From Chloroflexi bacterium RBG_16_48_8 (GTDB taxonomy: Bacteria; Chloroflexota; Anaerolineae; Anaerolineales; E44-bin32): a stretch of DNA of 5,263 bases. The position numbers and the translations under genes are program-made. This document shows, in pieces, positions 1 to 5,017 of this stretch. The notes under the pieces are model-generated. The model searched no databases and was not told the origin of the DNA. It worked only from the letters and a program-made list of their open reading frames with translations. The stretch lies in the NCBI GenBank assembly GCA_001795115.1, contig MGNI01000051.1, forward strand, positions 9,826 through 15,088, read 5' to 3'. Each line of letters begins with the position of its first letter. The first letter of the stretch is position 1.

Positions 1-332
1 CGAAGGAGCTTTACCCGCTCTTTCCAAGGTGTCCCTGACCAGGTGGGAAAAGCTTTACGGGCAGCTGCTTGTGCTTCCTGGGCATGGGAGGAGTCGCCCC
101 TTTGAAAGGTCCCTAGGAGCCATTCTTGGTTAATGGGGGATCGATCTTCGATTTTATTTTGGACCGTCACATCTTTTCCGCCGATCATCATGGGATGGTC
201 TTGTCCAAGCTTATTTTTAACCTTGCTCAAGGTTTTTTCATATTGTTCGTGGAGTTCCTGGGGTGGATCGAACATCGTGGCATAGGTTAATTTAAAAGAC
301 GAGGCTACTTGCTTTGATTTGGTTTTTGCCAT
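1..332 (-). CDS. L-glutamate gamma-semialdehyde (1-pyrroline-5-carboxylate) dehydrogenase, N-terminal part
   Basis: Reading leftwards from ATG at 332-330 gives 110 codons (MAKTKSKQVASSFKLTYATM...) that run off the window edge. The stretch FKLTYATMFDPPQELHEQYE, followed by 'MMIGGKDV', 'EDRSPIN', 'LGTFQRGD' and 'ARKAFPTWSGTPWKERVKLL', is typical of the start of the pyrroline-5-carboxylate dehydrogenase branch of the aldehyde dehydrogenase superfamily (often called RocA or PruA). These cytoplasmic enzymes oxidise glutamate-5-semialdehyde to glutamate with NAD+ in proline and arginine breakdown. The catalytic Cys and the main NAD-binding region lie outside the window, so activity cannot be judged; full-length members have roughly 510-530 residues. 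The start is supported by AGGAGG at 345-340 (minus strand), seven bases before the ATG. The gene is divergent from the neighbouring run and probably functions independently of it. A different ALDH subfamily is possible but less likely. Confidence 0.86.
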   Translation of the reverse strand, partial: MAKTKSKQVASSFKLTYATMFDPPQELHEQYEKTLSKVKNKLGQDHPMMIGGKDVTVQNKIEDRSPINQEWLLGTFQRGDSSHAQEAQAAARKAFPTWSGTPWKERVKLL

Positions 333-361
333 GGAGATACCTCCTGGAAAATTCTGATAGG

Positions 362-373
362 TTCCAAATGGAA
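362..373. promoter_or_regulatory. Short dyad on the dehydrogenase start site, possible operator
   Basis: TTCCA-AA-TGGAA has perfect 5-base arms around a 2-base centre. It touches the downstream edge of the minus-strand -10 box and covers the predicted transcription start, a position where a bound repressor would block initiation. The arms are short, so chance occurrence is quite possible. No regulator gene is visible in the window. Confidence 0.3.
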
Positions 374-401
374 GTATAACCGCCTCTCTCCCTTCGGTCA
401 A
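373..401 (-). promoter_or_regulatory. Sigma70-type promoter of the aldehyde dehydrogenase gene
   Basis: On the minus strand, TTGACC (plus 396-401) is followed after exactly 17 bases by TATACT (plus 373-378). This is 5/6 against each vertebrate-independent bacterial consensus hexamer (TTGACA and TATAAT), with ideal spacing. The expected start is near 366, giving a leader of about 34 bases that contains the AGGAGG site at 340-345. It is the best promoter in the window. It points only towards the dehydrogenase gene. Confidence 0.78.
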
Positions 402-490
402 AAAATTGAGCTGATCATCCCCAGAAGTGTGCATCTTATACTGAGATATTGAGAACGGGTACCTGCCTCAACCTATGAATGAGCGGAAGT

Positions 491-518
491 TTGCAATAGA
501 AAATGGAATACATACAAA
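491..518 (+). promoter_or_regulatory. Weak candidate promoter for the phosphatase-like/DUF429/EEP run
   Basis: TTGCAA (491-496) and TACAAA (513-518), 16 bases apart, each match four of six consensus positions. A second possible -10, TATACT (526-531), has no good -35 and would leave only a very short leader. The 6-base inverted pair AGTTTG (488-493) and CAAACT (515-520), and GAGT-GTAT-ACTC (521-532), lie in the same stretch and could be regulatory. The run needs a plus-strand promoter somewhere between 333 and 549, but which boxes are used is uncertain. Confidence 0.33.
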
Positions 519-537
519 CTGAGTGTATACTCGTGTT

Positions 538-543
538 GGAGGG
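538..543 (+). promoter_or_regulatory. Ribosome binding site selecting the TTG start at 550
   Basis: GGAGGG lies six bases before TTG at 550-552. The only earlier in-frame start, GTG at 523, has no purine-rich site upstream and directly follows an in-frame TGA at 520-522. This favours TTG 550 as the real start and places the GTG in the leader. Confidence 0.7.
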
Positions 544-549
544 AGTTCT

Positions 550-1005
550 TTGACTTGGGTTCATGATCAAATCTATGCGGCCGGAGGGGAGCACCTTCCG
601 TCAACCTGGGCGAGTTTTGTCAACCAGACAGGTGTGACGGCCGTGCTCCATCTTCGCCCGGTTTCACCGGCTTCCTTTCATGGACCTCTTCCGAGGGGTT
701 TCCTATGGATGGATCTAGCGGATGAAAGTCAAGCGGGACTTGAGGAACGTTGGTTAGCAGCCTCATTTATCGGAGAAAACCTTGAAAAAGGGCGGCGTAT
801 ATTGCTTCATAGCAGTCTTCGTCGACATCGTGTGCGCTGGGCCTATGTCTCCTATTTGATATGGATGGGACGAAGTGTACGTGCTTCCCTAAGGGAAGTA
901 GAGGAAAAACCATGGTTGGCTCCGTATCATACCGATGAAAGGATCTGGGAGGATTTCAGGCAGTTTGTAAAAACGCCTCGAGTTGGGGAGAATCTATCTA
1001 CATAG
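550..1005 (+). CDS. Dual-specificity-phosphatase-fold protein with Ser in place of the catalytic Cys (putative pseudophosphatase)
   Basis: A 151-residue protein from TTG 550 (160 residues if GTG 523 is used). The C-terminal half has the layout of a small cysteine-dependent phosphatase: a strand with Asp (FLWMDLADE), a helix, then RRILLHSSLRRHRVRWAYVS in the place of the P-loop strand-loop-helix, and then 'GRSVRASLREVEEKPWL'. In active members the loop reads HCx5R. Here it is H87-S88-x5-R94 (bases 808-831): His and the phosphate-binding Arg remain, but the nucleophile is Ser and the usual mid-loop Gly is Arg. A Cys-to-Ser change normally leaves phosphate binding intact but abolishes turnover. 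No signal peptide or membrane segment is seen, so it is probably cytoplasmic. The stop is 28 bases before the DUF429 start, so the two are probably co-transcribed. The family assignment is from motif layout only; whether close homologues carry Cys is unknown to me. Confidence 0.72.
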   Translation: MTWVHDQIYAAGGEHLPSTWASFVNQTGVTAVLHLRPVSPASFHGPLPRGFLWMDLADESQAGLEERWLAASFIGENLEKGRRILLHSSLRRHRVRWAYVSYLIWMGRSVRASLREVEEKPWLAPYHTDERIWEDFRQFVKTPRVGENLST

Positions 1006-1022
1006 AGCAGGGCAGGTCACCG

Positions 1023-1028
1023 AGGAGG
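1023..1028 (+). promoter_or_regulatory. Ribosome binding site selecting the ATG start at 1034
   Basis: AGGAGG, within the longer purine run GAGGAGGAG (1022-1030), lies five bases before ATG 1034. The frame is open upstream to TTG 983, inside the previous gene, but that codon lacks such a site. ATG 1034 also starts the protein just before its first conserved strand (FVGI). Confidence 0.75.
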
Positions 1029-1033
1029 AGAGA

Positions 1034-1810
1034 ATGCTGTTCACCCAGGCGATGTTTGTAGGAATCGGTCCAACAGCCGGGAAACGACCGATACAGTACG
1101 CTGTTTTAGATAGCGATTTGAAAGTGCAGGTGCTCGATTCAACCGACTTTGAAGGAGTGCTTGCCATTGTAGCAGGATTGGATTCGCCCTTAGTGGCAAT
1201 TGGATCACCACAAGGGCCCAACCAGGGGTTGATGGCTAAGGCTGAGGTGAGACGACGATACAACCTACGTCCCGATGGGAGAACCTGGGCTAAGTGGCGA
1301 GTATCTGAGTATGAACTCCGAAGGCGGAATATTCGCATGTACAGCACGCCGGATCGGAGGGAAGATGCTCCCAGGTGGATTCAAAAAGGATATGATCTTT
1401 ATCGCCGCCTCACTAAAATGGGCTTCCGTCATCTACAGCCCAATGAACCTGTTCGACCTCCGGCAATGCTCGAAGTTCTTCCACACGCCTGTTATTCCGT
1501 CTTGCTTGAACGACGCCCCTTTCTGAAGAACACCCTGGAAGGAAGATTGCAGAGGCAGCTTGTTCTCTATCTTGAGGGGATTGCTCTTCCCAATCCCATC
1601 CGAACATTGGAGGAGATCACCCGTCATCATCTTCTCAGCGGCCAACTCCCGCTGGAAGGACTTTATACTCCAGAGGAGTTGGATGCACTGGTCTCGGCTT
1701 ACACCGCTTTCTTGGGGATGACAACCCCTGAACGTCTGAGCCATGTGGGCCATCGGGAGGAGGGTTGGGTCTTCCTGCCCACATCAGATCTGCGAGATTT
1801 TTATATTTGA
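1034..1810 (+). CDS. DUF429 family protein (RNase H-like fold) lacking the usual first Asp
   Basis: A 258-residue cytoplasmic protein from ATG 1034. It resembles the DUF429 family, a predicted RNase H-fold nuclease group of unproven substrate. Family marks are the first strand FVGIGPTAGKRP (residues 8-19), VAIGSPQGPNQGLM (54-67), LEVLPHAC with E147 and H151 (146-153), TLEGRLQRQLVLY (167-179) and the C-terminal TPEELDALVSAYTA with D217 (212-225). The first strand normally carries a metal-binding Asp ('GID'); here it is G12, codon GGT at 1067-1069. The second strand, often Asp or Asn in relatives, is G57. E147 and D217 remain. The active site is therefore probably weakened or altered, if my recollection of the family holds. 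The gene follows the phosphatase-like gene by 28 bases and shares its transcript. A small ORF begins 15 bases after its stop. Confidence 0.78.
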   Translation: MLFTQAMFVGIGPTAGKRPIQYAVLDSDLKVQVLDSTDFEGVLAIVAGLDSPLVAIGSPQGPNQGLMAKAEVRRRYNLRPDGRTWAKWRVSEYELRRRNIRMYSTPDRREDAPRWIQKGYDLYRRLTKMGFRHLQPNEPVRPPAMLEVLPHACYSVLLERRPFLKNTLEGRLQRQLVLYLEGIALPNPIRTLEEITRHHLLSGQLPLEGLYTPEELDALVSAYTAFLGMTTPERLSHVGHREEGWVFLPTSDLRDFYI

Positions 1811-1825
1811 TTGGCTGGGACAGCG

Positions 1826-1960
1826 ATGCTCATTGGGGGAAAAGTACTTCTTCACTTCCAAGATGGAACCGAATCTGAGCGGTGCCTTCATGGATGTCTT
1901 CCGCCATTTCCTATTTTAGATTGGCGTATCCAATCCGCTGAAAGGAAGGGGATCCGATGA
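1826..1960 (+). CDS. Small ORF of 44 residues, overlapping the next gene by ATGA
   Basis: ATG 1826 opens a 44-residue frame (MLIGGKVLLHFQDGTESERC..., ending ERKGIR) whose TGA at 1958-1960 overlaps the ATG of the EEP gene at 1957 (ATGA). It fills nearly all of the space between the two larger genes. It is in the same frame as DUF429, separated from its TGA by 15 bases with no further stop. The content looks protein-like: a beta-type start, then C20-x3-C24, a Pro-rich turn (PPFPILDW) and a charged tail. The ribosome site is weak (GGGA at 1817-1820), so translation may depend on coupling to DUF429. No family is recognised. It could also be a degenerate remnant or chance frame. Confidence 0.5.
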   Translation: MLIGGKVLLHFQDGTESERCLHGCLPPFPILDWRIQSAERKGIR

Positions 1961-3822
1961 TAAAAAATCCGTATTTCCGCTTCGCAGAATGGACATCTGT
2001 CTTTCTTTTTTTCATTCAGGCATTGAGAGTGATCTTCTCGGTCCTTTTTGGCATTATTTATAATGGCGTCTTCGAAGGTCCGTTCACATCCTGGCTCGTG
2101 ATTAGCGTACTCCTCCTATTGCTCGCATTTCTATCTCCCAAGTTGGTCTCTAACCGTTTACGACTCAATCATCTCTCTACGCTGGCTATATTGACTACCT
2201 TAGCTCGGTTGATGCTTAGTATCAATGTGGCCGAGATTCGTTATTGGGGAGCACTGATCACTTTGCTTTTTGGGGGTCTTTATCTGACAGCAGCCTTGCG
2301 CTATCTGCGTCATTTTGCGGCCCTCAGTCTTGTGTCAGCGCTTTGCCTGGATCAATTCTTCCGTGTGTTGGGGCATACCTATGATATCGGTCTGAGAGCA
2401 TGGTGGATCCCTGTGATGCTATTGTGGGTGCTTCTTATTGTGGGGGGAGGTGCACGATTGAGGAAGGGTGAGGAAGAAGAAAAGACGAACGCCGGAATGA
2501 GTATGGTGGCAGGATTGGCTTTAGGATGTTTTCTGTTCCTGCAAACTTCCCTGCTCTCCTTGCCAAATGCACTTGCCAGGTGGAGTGAGACAAGGTACGA
2601 AGTGATTGCACCCTTACTGCTCCTGATCACCTTAAGCTTCTTGATGCCTTTTATCTCTAATCGGGTGTCAACTTCATTGGGCTCGAACAGGATTCTGCGA
2701 TGGTCTGTGATCTTTCTCCTCATCCTGGGTTTGATGGTTGGATACTTCCTGATAGGCATTCTGGCTGTGGTGGGATTGCTGGTTGCCCATGCTGCAAGCA
2801 TCGCCCTGCTGTTTTATGTCCTTGACGGTATGACAGCTGCGGGACACAGGACAGGCTTCTCTATTGCATCTGCCTTTGTCATGCTGCTTGTCTTGAATTT
2901 CCTCAATGCCTTTGCCTTTACCTATCCTTATACCTTACCCGCATTACGTGAAATGGGGTGGGCAGTCTACCTGGCTGCAGGCTTCTTCACCTGTGTGGGC
3001 ACTTTAAACAGGGTCATGGGGAAGGGTGCAGAACCTGTAAGATTGCCCAGGAGAGCCCTGCTAGCGATGGGTCTTGTGATCATTGTGACAGTGGTCTTTG
3101 TTTGGCCAAGTCGTATAGCGGACTTATCGGATGAGGGGGTCTTACGGATTGCTACGTACAACATTCATTATGGTTATGATGACGACTGGCATTTCACACT
3201 TGAACAAATAGCAGAAACCATTATGGAAAGTGATTGTGATGTTGTCGCGATGCAAGAAGTAGATACGGGTCGAATGACGAGTTATGGGGTGGATGATGTG
3301 TTCTATCTTGCGCACCGTCTTAAAATGAATGCTGTGTACCTGCCAACGGTTGAGCACCTGACAGGCATAAGTGTGCTCTATCGTGGTCTAAAAGCGCCGG
3401 AAGAGACAGCACTTTTGACAAGTCTCCAAGAACAAACGGGAATTATTGGGGTTACCCTGGGTGAACCAGACAATCCTGTCCACGCCTTTGGCGTCTGGAT
3501 GGGGCTTGGAACTGAAGATACACAACGGCAAATCACGGAAGCGCTGGCTTTTATCGGTGAAAGAACACCAGCAGCTTTCGGAGGCGATTTCAATGCTCGC
3601 TACGAGGATCCGGTGGCAGTAGCTGTTAGGGATGCAGATTTTATGGATCCCTTCACCTTGCTTGGGATGGATCCTGTTCCTAACACATCTTCAGCGATCC
3701 AGCCACAGGAAAGGATTGATTTTGTGTGGATCAGGGATTTGACTCCCAAGAAGGCCTGGGTGGCGGAATCCTTGGCTTCTGATCATCGCATGGTTGTGGT
3801 GGAAGTTGAGTATCTGCCGTAA
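1957..3822 (+). CDS. Polytopic membrane protein fused to a C-terminal endonuclease/exonuclease/phosphatase (EEP) domain
   Basis: A 621-residue protein. Residues 1-385 contain about 12-13 hydrophobic segments (for example near 12-34, 44-61, 96-113, 146-164, 181-200, 215-232, 247-287, 300-322, 334-350 and 366-384). Residues 396-621 form an EEP domain, the metal-dependent phosphodiesterase fold of DNase I, sphingomyelinases and inositol phosphatases. Its motifs are in order: TYNIHYG with N402, MQEVD with E434, GGDFNA with D544 and N546, ERIDFVW with D588, and SDHRM with D609-H610. The mid-domain 'THL' His of typical members is replaced by V513-W514-M515. The domain layout recalls eukaryotic CWH43/PGAP2IP, which act on GPI lipids, but sequence homology of the membrane half was not tested. 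Substrate is unknown: nucleic acid, phospholipid or another phosphodiester. GGAAGGGG (1944-1951) precedes ATG by five bases, and the start overlaps the stop of the small ORF. Confidence 0.88.
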   Translation: MIKNPYFRFAEWTSVFLFFIQALRVIFSVLFGIIYNGVFEGPFTSWLVISVLLLLLAFLSPKLVSNRLRLNHLSTLAILTTLARLMLSINVAEIRYWGALITLLFGGLYLTAALRYLRHFAALSLVSALCLDQFFRVLGHTYDIGLRAWWIPVMLLWVLLIVGGGARLRKGEEEEKTNAGMSMVAGLALGCFLFLQTSLLSLPNALARWSETRYEVIAPLLLLITLSFLMPFISNRVSTSLGSNRILRWSVIFLLILGLMVGYFLIGILAVVGLLVAHAASIALLFYVLDGMTAAGHRTGFSIASAFVMLLVLNFLNAFAFTYPYTLPALREMGWAVYLAAGFFTCVGTLNRVMGKGAEPVRLPRRALLAMGLVIIVTVVFVWPSRIADLSDEGVLRIATYNIHYGYDDDWHFTLEQIAETIMESDCDVVAMQEVDTGRMTSYGVDDVFYLAHRLKMNAVYLPTVEHLTGISVLYRGLKAPEETALLTSLQEQTGIIGVTLGEPDNPVHAFGVWMGLGTEDTQRQITEALAFIGERTPAAFGGDFNARYEDPVAVAVRDADFMDPFTLLGMDPVPNTSSAIQPQERIDFVWIRDLTPKKAWVAESLASDHRMVVVEVEYLP

Positions 3823-3892
3823 AAAAACGGCCTCGTGGGACGGGAAGATGGCTTTTGCTAAACTCCAAAGTCTGGTAGATGTTGTTGGGTTG

Positions 3893-3957
3893 GTCATGAG
3901 GATCAGATCCCTCCGTTTACAGGAAAAACGAGATCCCTCCACTTCGGTCGGCATGAC
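3893..3957. repeat. Degenerate dispersed intergenic repeat
   Basis: The element is bounded by GTCATG (3893-3898) and its inverse CATGAC (3952-3957). Inside it AGATCCCTCC occurs twice as a direct repeat (3905-3914 and 3931-3940, offset 26). Translated on plus, the right half reads RDPSTSVGMT, and on minus MPTEVEGSR. These match a peptide 'signature' I recall from a family of intergenic repeats spread across many bacterial genomes and often mis-called as genes. The copy here looks imperfect. It is probably non-coding and may be a REP- or MITE-type element. No transposase is present. Confidence 0.55.
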
Positions 3958-3971
3958 ATTAAGCGTGGAGT

Positions 3972-3989
3972 GCATCAGCTTGCTGATGC
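3972..3989. repeat. Perfect short hairpin
   Basis: GCATCAGC (3972-3979) and GCTGATGC (3982-3989) are exact inverse complements around TT; the physical loop would be at least CTTG with a 7-bp stem. It lies 14 bases right of the dispersed repeat and may be part of it. There is no T-run on either side, so it is not a standard terminator. The arm CATCAGC recurs at 4078-4084, just left of the larger hairpin, so alternative pairing is possible. Confidence 0.6.
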
Positions 3990-4088
3990 CAGGTGTCAAG
4001 GATAGGTTATTGCTTTAGCGGAAGATCAACCTAATCCCGTAAGCTTCGCTTATGCCCAAAAGCAAGCATTTGGACTCCATCAGCGGGC

Positions 4089-4153
4089 ATGTACTCACGC
4101 CCCCGCATCTCCCAGCGTTGGCGGGACATCAGGGGCGTGAGAGGAGTGTACAT
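4089..4153. repeat. Large imperfect hairpin with 10-bp core stem
   Basis: CTCACGCCCC (4094-4103) pairs exactly with GGGGCGTGAG (4132-4141). Outside it ATGTA (4089-4093) pairs with TACAT (4149-4153), leaving a 7-base bulge (4142-4148). Inside, CGC (4104-4106) can pair with GCG (4122-4124), and CCA-GCGT-TGG (4112-4121) offers a competing or neighbouring mini-stem. In RNA this would be a stable structure. It could be a small RNA, a leader element of the acyltransferase transcript, or a mobile repeat. No T-run follows on either strand, which argues against a terminator. Confidence 0.6.
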
Positions 4154-4214
4154 CGAAACTTGGAAAAAGTGCCTTATTGGCTTACTTTTCAACCAACTCC
4201 CTTTGCCCTGATTC

Positions 4215-4245
4215 TTGTGTCTTATCGAACCACCTGATCTATACT
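4215..4245 (+). promoter_or_regulatory. Candidate promoter of the acyltransferase gene
   Basis: TATACT (4240-4245) is a good -10 box only seven bases before ATG 4253. The best -35 is TTGTGT (4215-4220) at a long 19-base spacing. Transcription would begin at about 4252, at or next to the ATG, giving a leaderless message. This agrees with the lack of any purine-rich ribosome site before the ATG. The weak -35 keeps confidence low. Confidence 0.38.
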
Positions 4246-4252
4246 GGGCTTA

Positions 4253-5008
4253 ATGGATGTCGCCTATCCCTCTTATCCCCTGCTCAACCCAACAACGCTG
4301 ACCATGGCGGGGGCTTATCTTTTGGGGAAGAGGCGTGATTTCCGCTCTGACGCGCTGTCGCTCATCTCAGCCATCAACCCGCCACTGATTGTTATGGGCG
4401 CTTTCCCTGATTCAGTCGAACAGGGTTGTGTCATCACCGTCAACCATTATTGGCGAATGGGTTTCAAGGCTTGGTGGATTGGGATAGCAATCTCAGCGAT
4501 TGTGCCACATCCTGTTCATTGGGCTATGACTTCTGCGTGGATATACCCAGATCCTCTTCGATCATTGACCATCACGCCTCTCTCCCGTTGGTTTTTGAAG
4601 AGAATTGCTACGTGTTATGGCTTCACATTAATGCCTCCCATGCCGTCTCGTCCCCAGGATGTCTGGGCGCGCGCCAGCGCAGTGCGTTCGCTCTTACACT
4701 ATACGCAGTCGGTCCTGCAACCCATCGTTGTAATCGCCCCCGAAGGGGCTGATACAGAAGGTGGTTGCTTAACACCTCCCCCAAAAGGCATCGGACGTTT
4801 GCTCTACCTCTTCATAGAACGCGGCATGAGTCTGCTCCCATGTGGGATATTCGAAGAGGATGGTCAGCTTCATCTCCACTTTGGGGAAACTCTGACACCC
4901 TCTATTGAGGGCCTACGACGCCAAGAGCGGGAACAATCGCTCGTCTCGTTCACCATGAGAGCTATCGCTGCTTGCCTTCCCGAAAGATTACGAGGCACAT
5001 TCGCTTGA
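4253..5008 (+). CDS. PlsC-like lysophospholipid acyltransferase family protein
   Basis: A 251-residue protein. VITVNHYWRMGF (residues 60-71) carries the N64-H65 of the acyltransferase motif I, and VVIAPEGADTEGG (159-171), with E164-G165, fits the substrate-binding PEG motif. Between them are WWIGIAISAIVPHPVHWAMT (74-93) and YGFTLMPPMPSRP (122-134). Such enzymes move an acyl chain onto a lysophospholipid or related acceptor at the membrane. The classic motif is NHx4D; here the Asp position is G70, which I recall as usual for this divergent subgroup but could not check. The acceptor is therefore unknown. No ribosome site precedes ATG 4253. ATG 4304 (residue 18) also lacks one, so the start rests on the candidate leaderless promoter. 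The MFS gene follows by nine bases, suggesting one operon. Confidence 0.8.
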   Translation: MDVAYPSYPLLNPTTLTMAGAYLLGKRRDFRSDALSLISAINPPLIVMGAFPDSVEQGCVITVNHYWRMGFKAWWIGIAISAIVPHPVHWAMTSAWIYPDPLRSLTITPLSRWFLKRIATCYGFTLMPPMPSRPQDVWARASAVRSLLHYTQSVLQPIVVIAPEGADTEGGCLTPPPKGIGRLLYLFIERGMSLLPCGIFEEDGQLHLHFGETLTPSIEGLRRQEREQSLVSFTMRAIAACLPERLRGTFA

Positions 5009-5017
5009 GGTGCTGAT

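Larger units (their letters stand above)
3823..4252. other. Non-coding, repeat-rich intergenic region
   Basis: This 430-base stretch separates the EEP gene from the acyltransferase gene. Frames within it (74 and 61 residues on plus, 102 on minus) run through repeats and hairpins, lack ribosome sites and show no family signal. It holds a degenerate dispersed repeat (3893-3957), a perfect hairpin (3972-3989), a small stem (TAAGC 4040-4044 with GCTTA 4048-4052), a large branched hairpin (4089-4153) and a possible promoter at its right end. No hairpin followed by a T-run was found, so the EEP transcript has no visible intrinsic terminator here. Confidence 0.7.

Noticed and set aside
475..522. 15-residue upstream ORF from ATG 475
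   Set aside because: No ribosome site, very short, and overlaps the likely promoter; it is just the open frame before TGA 520-522.
523..549. GTG at 523 as start of the phosphatase-like protein
   Set aside because: It has no ribosome site and lies in a probable promoter or leader stretch; TTG 550 has GGAGGG six bases upstream.
884..898. Palindrome CTTCCCT-A-AGGGAAG
   Set aside because: It lies within a coding region, encodes ordinary residues of the helix after the P-loop, and has no T-run; chance is the simplest explanation.
983..1033. TTG 983 as the DUF429 start
   Set aside because: It lies inside the preceding gene without a ribosome site and adds 17 residues that do not look like the family; ATG 1034 has AGGAGG.
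2379..2801. 140-residue minus-strand frame
   Set aside because: It is antisense to the membrane half of the EEP protein, which has clear coding evidence on the plus strand.
3816..3831. GCCGT/ACGGC stem over the EEP stop codon as a terminator
   Set aside because: Only five base pairs around an A-rich loop, with no T-run after it on the plus strand.
3691..3999. 102-residue minus-strand frame
   Set aside because: It is antisense to the EEP C-terminus and reads through the repeat in the other direction.
3794..4018. 74-residue plus-strand frame
   Set aside because: It starts inside the EEP gene and continues through the dispersed repeat and hairpin; its peptide is the repeat signature.
4052..4237. 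61-residue plus-strand frame
   Set aside because: It contains the whole large hairpin, lacks a ribosome site and shows no domain pattern.
4426..4752. 108-residue plus-strand frame
   Set aside because: It is an out-of-frame shadow of the acyltransferase gene with no ribosome site.
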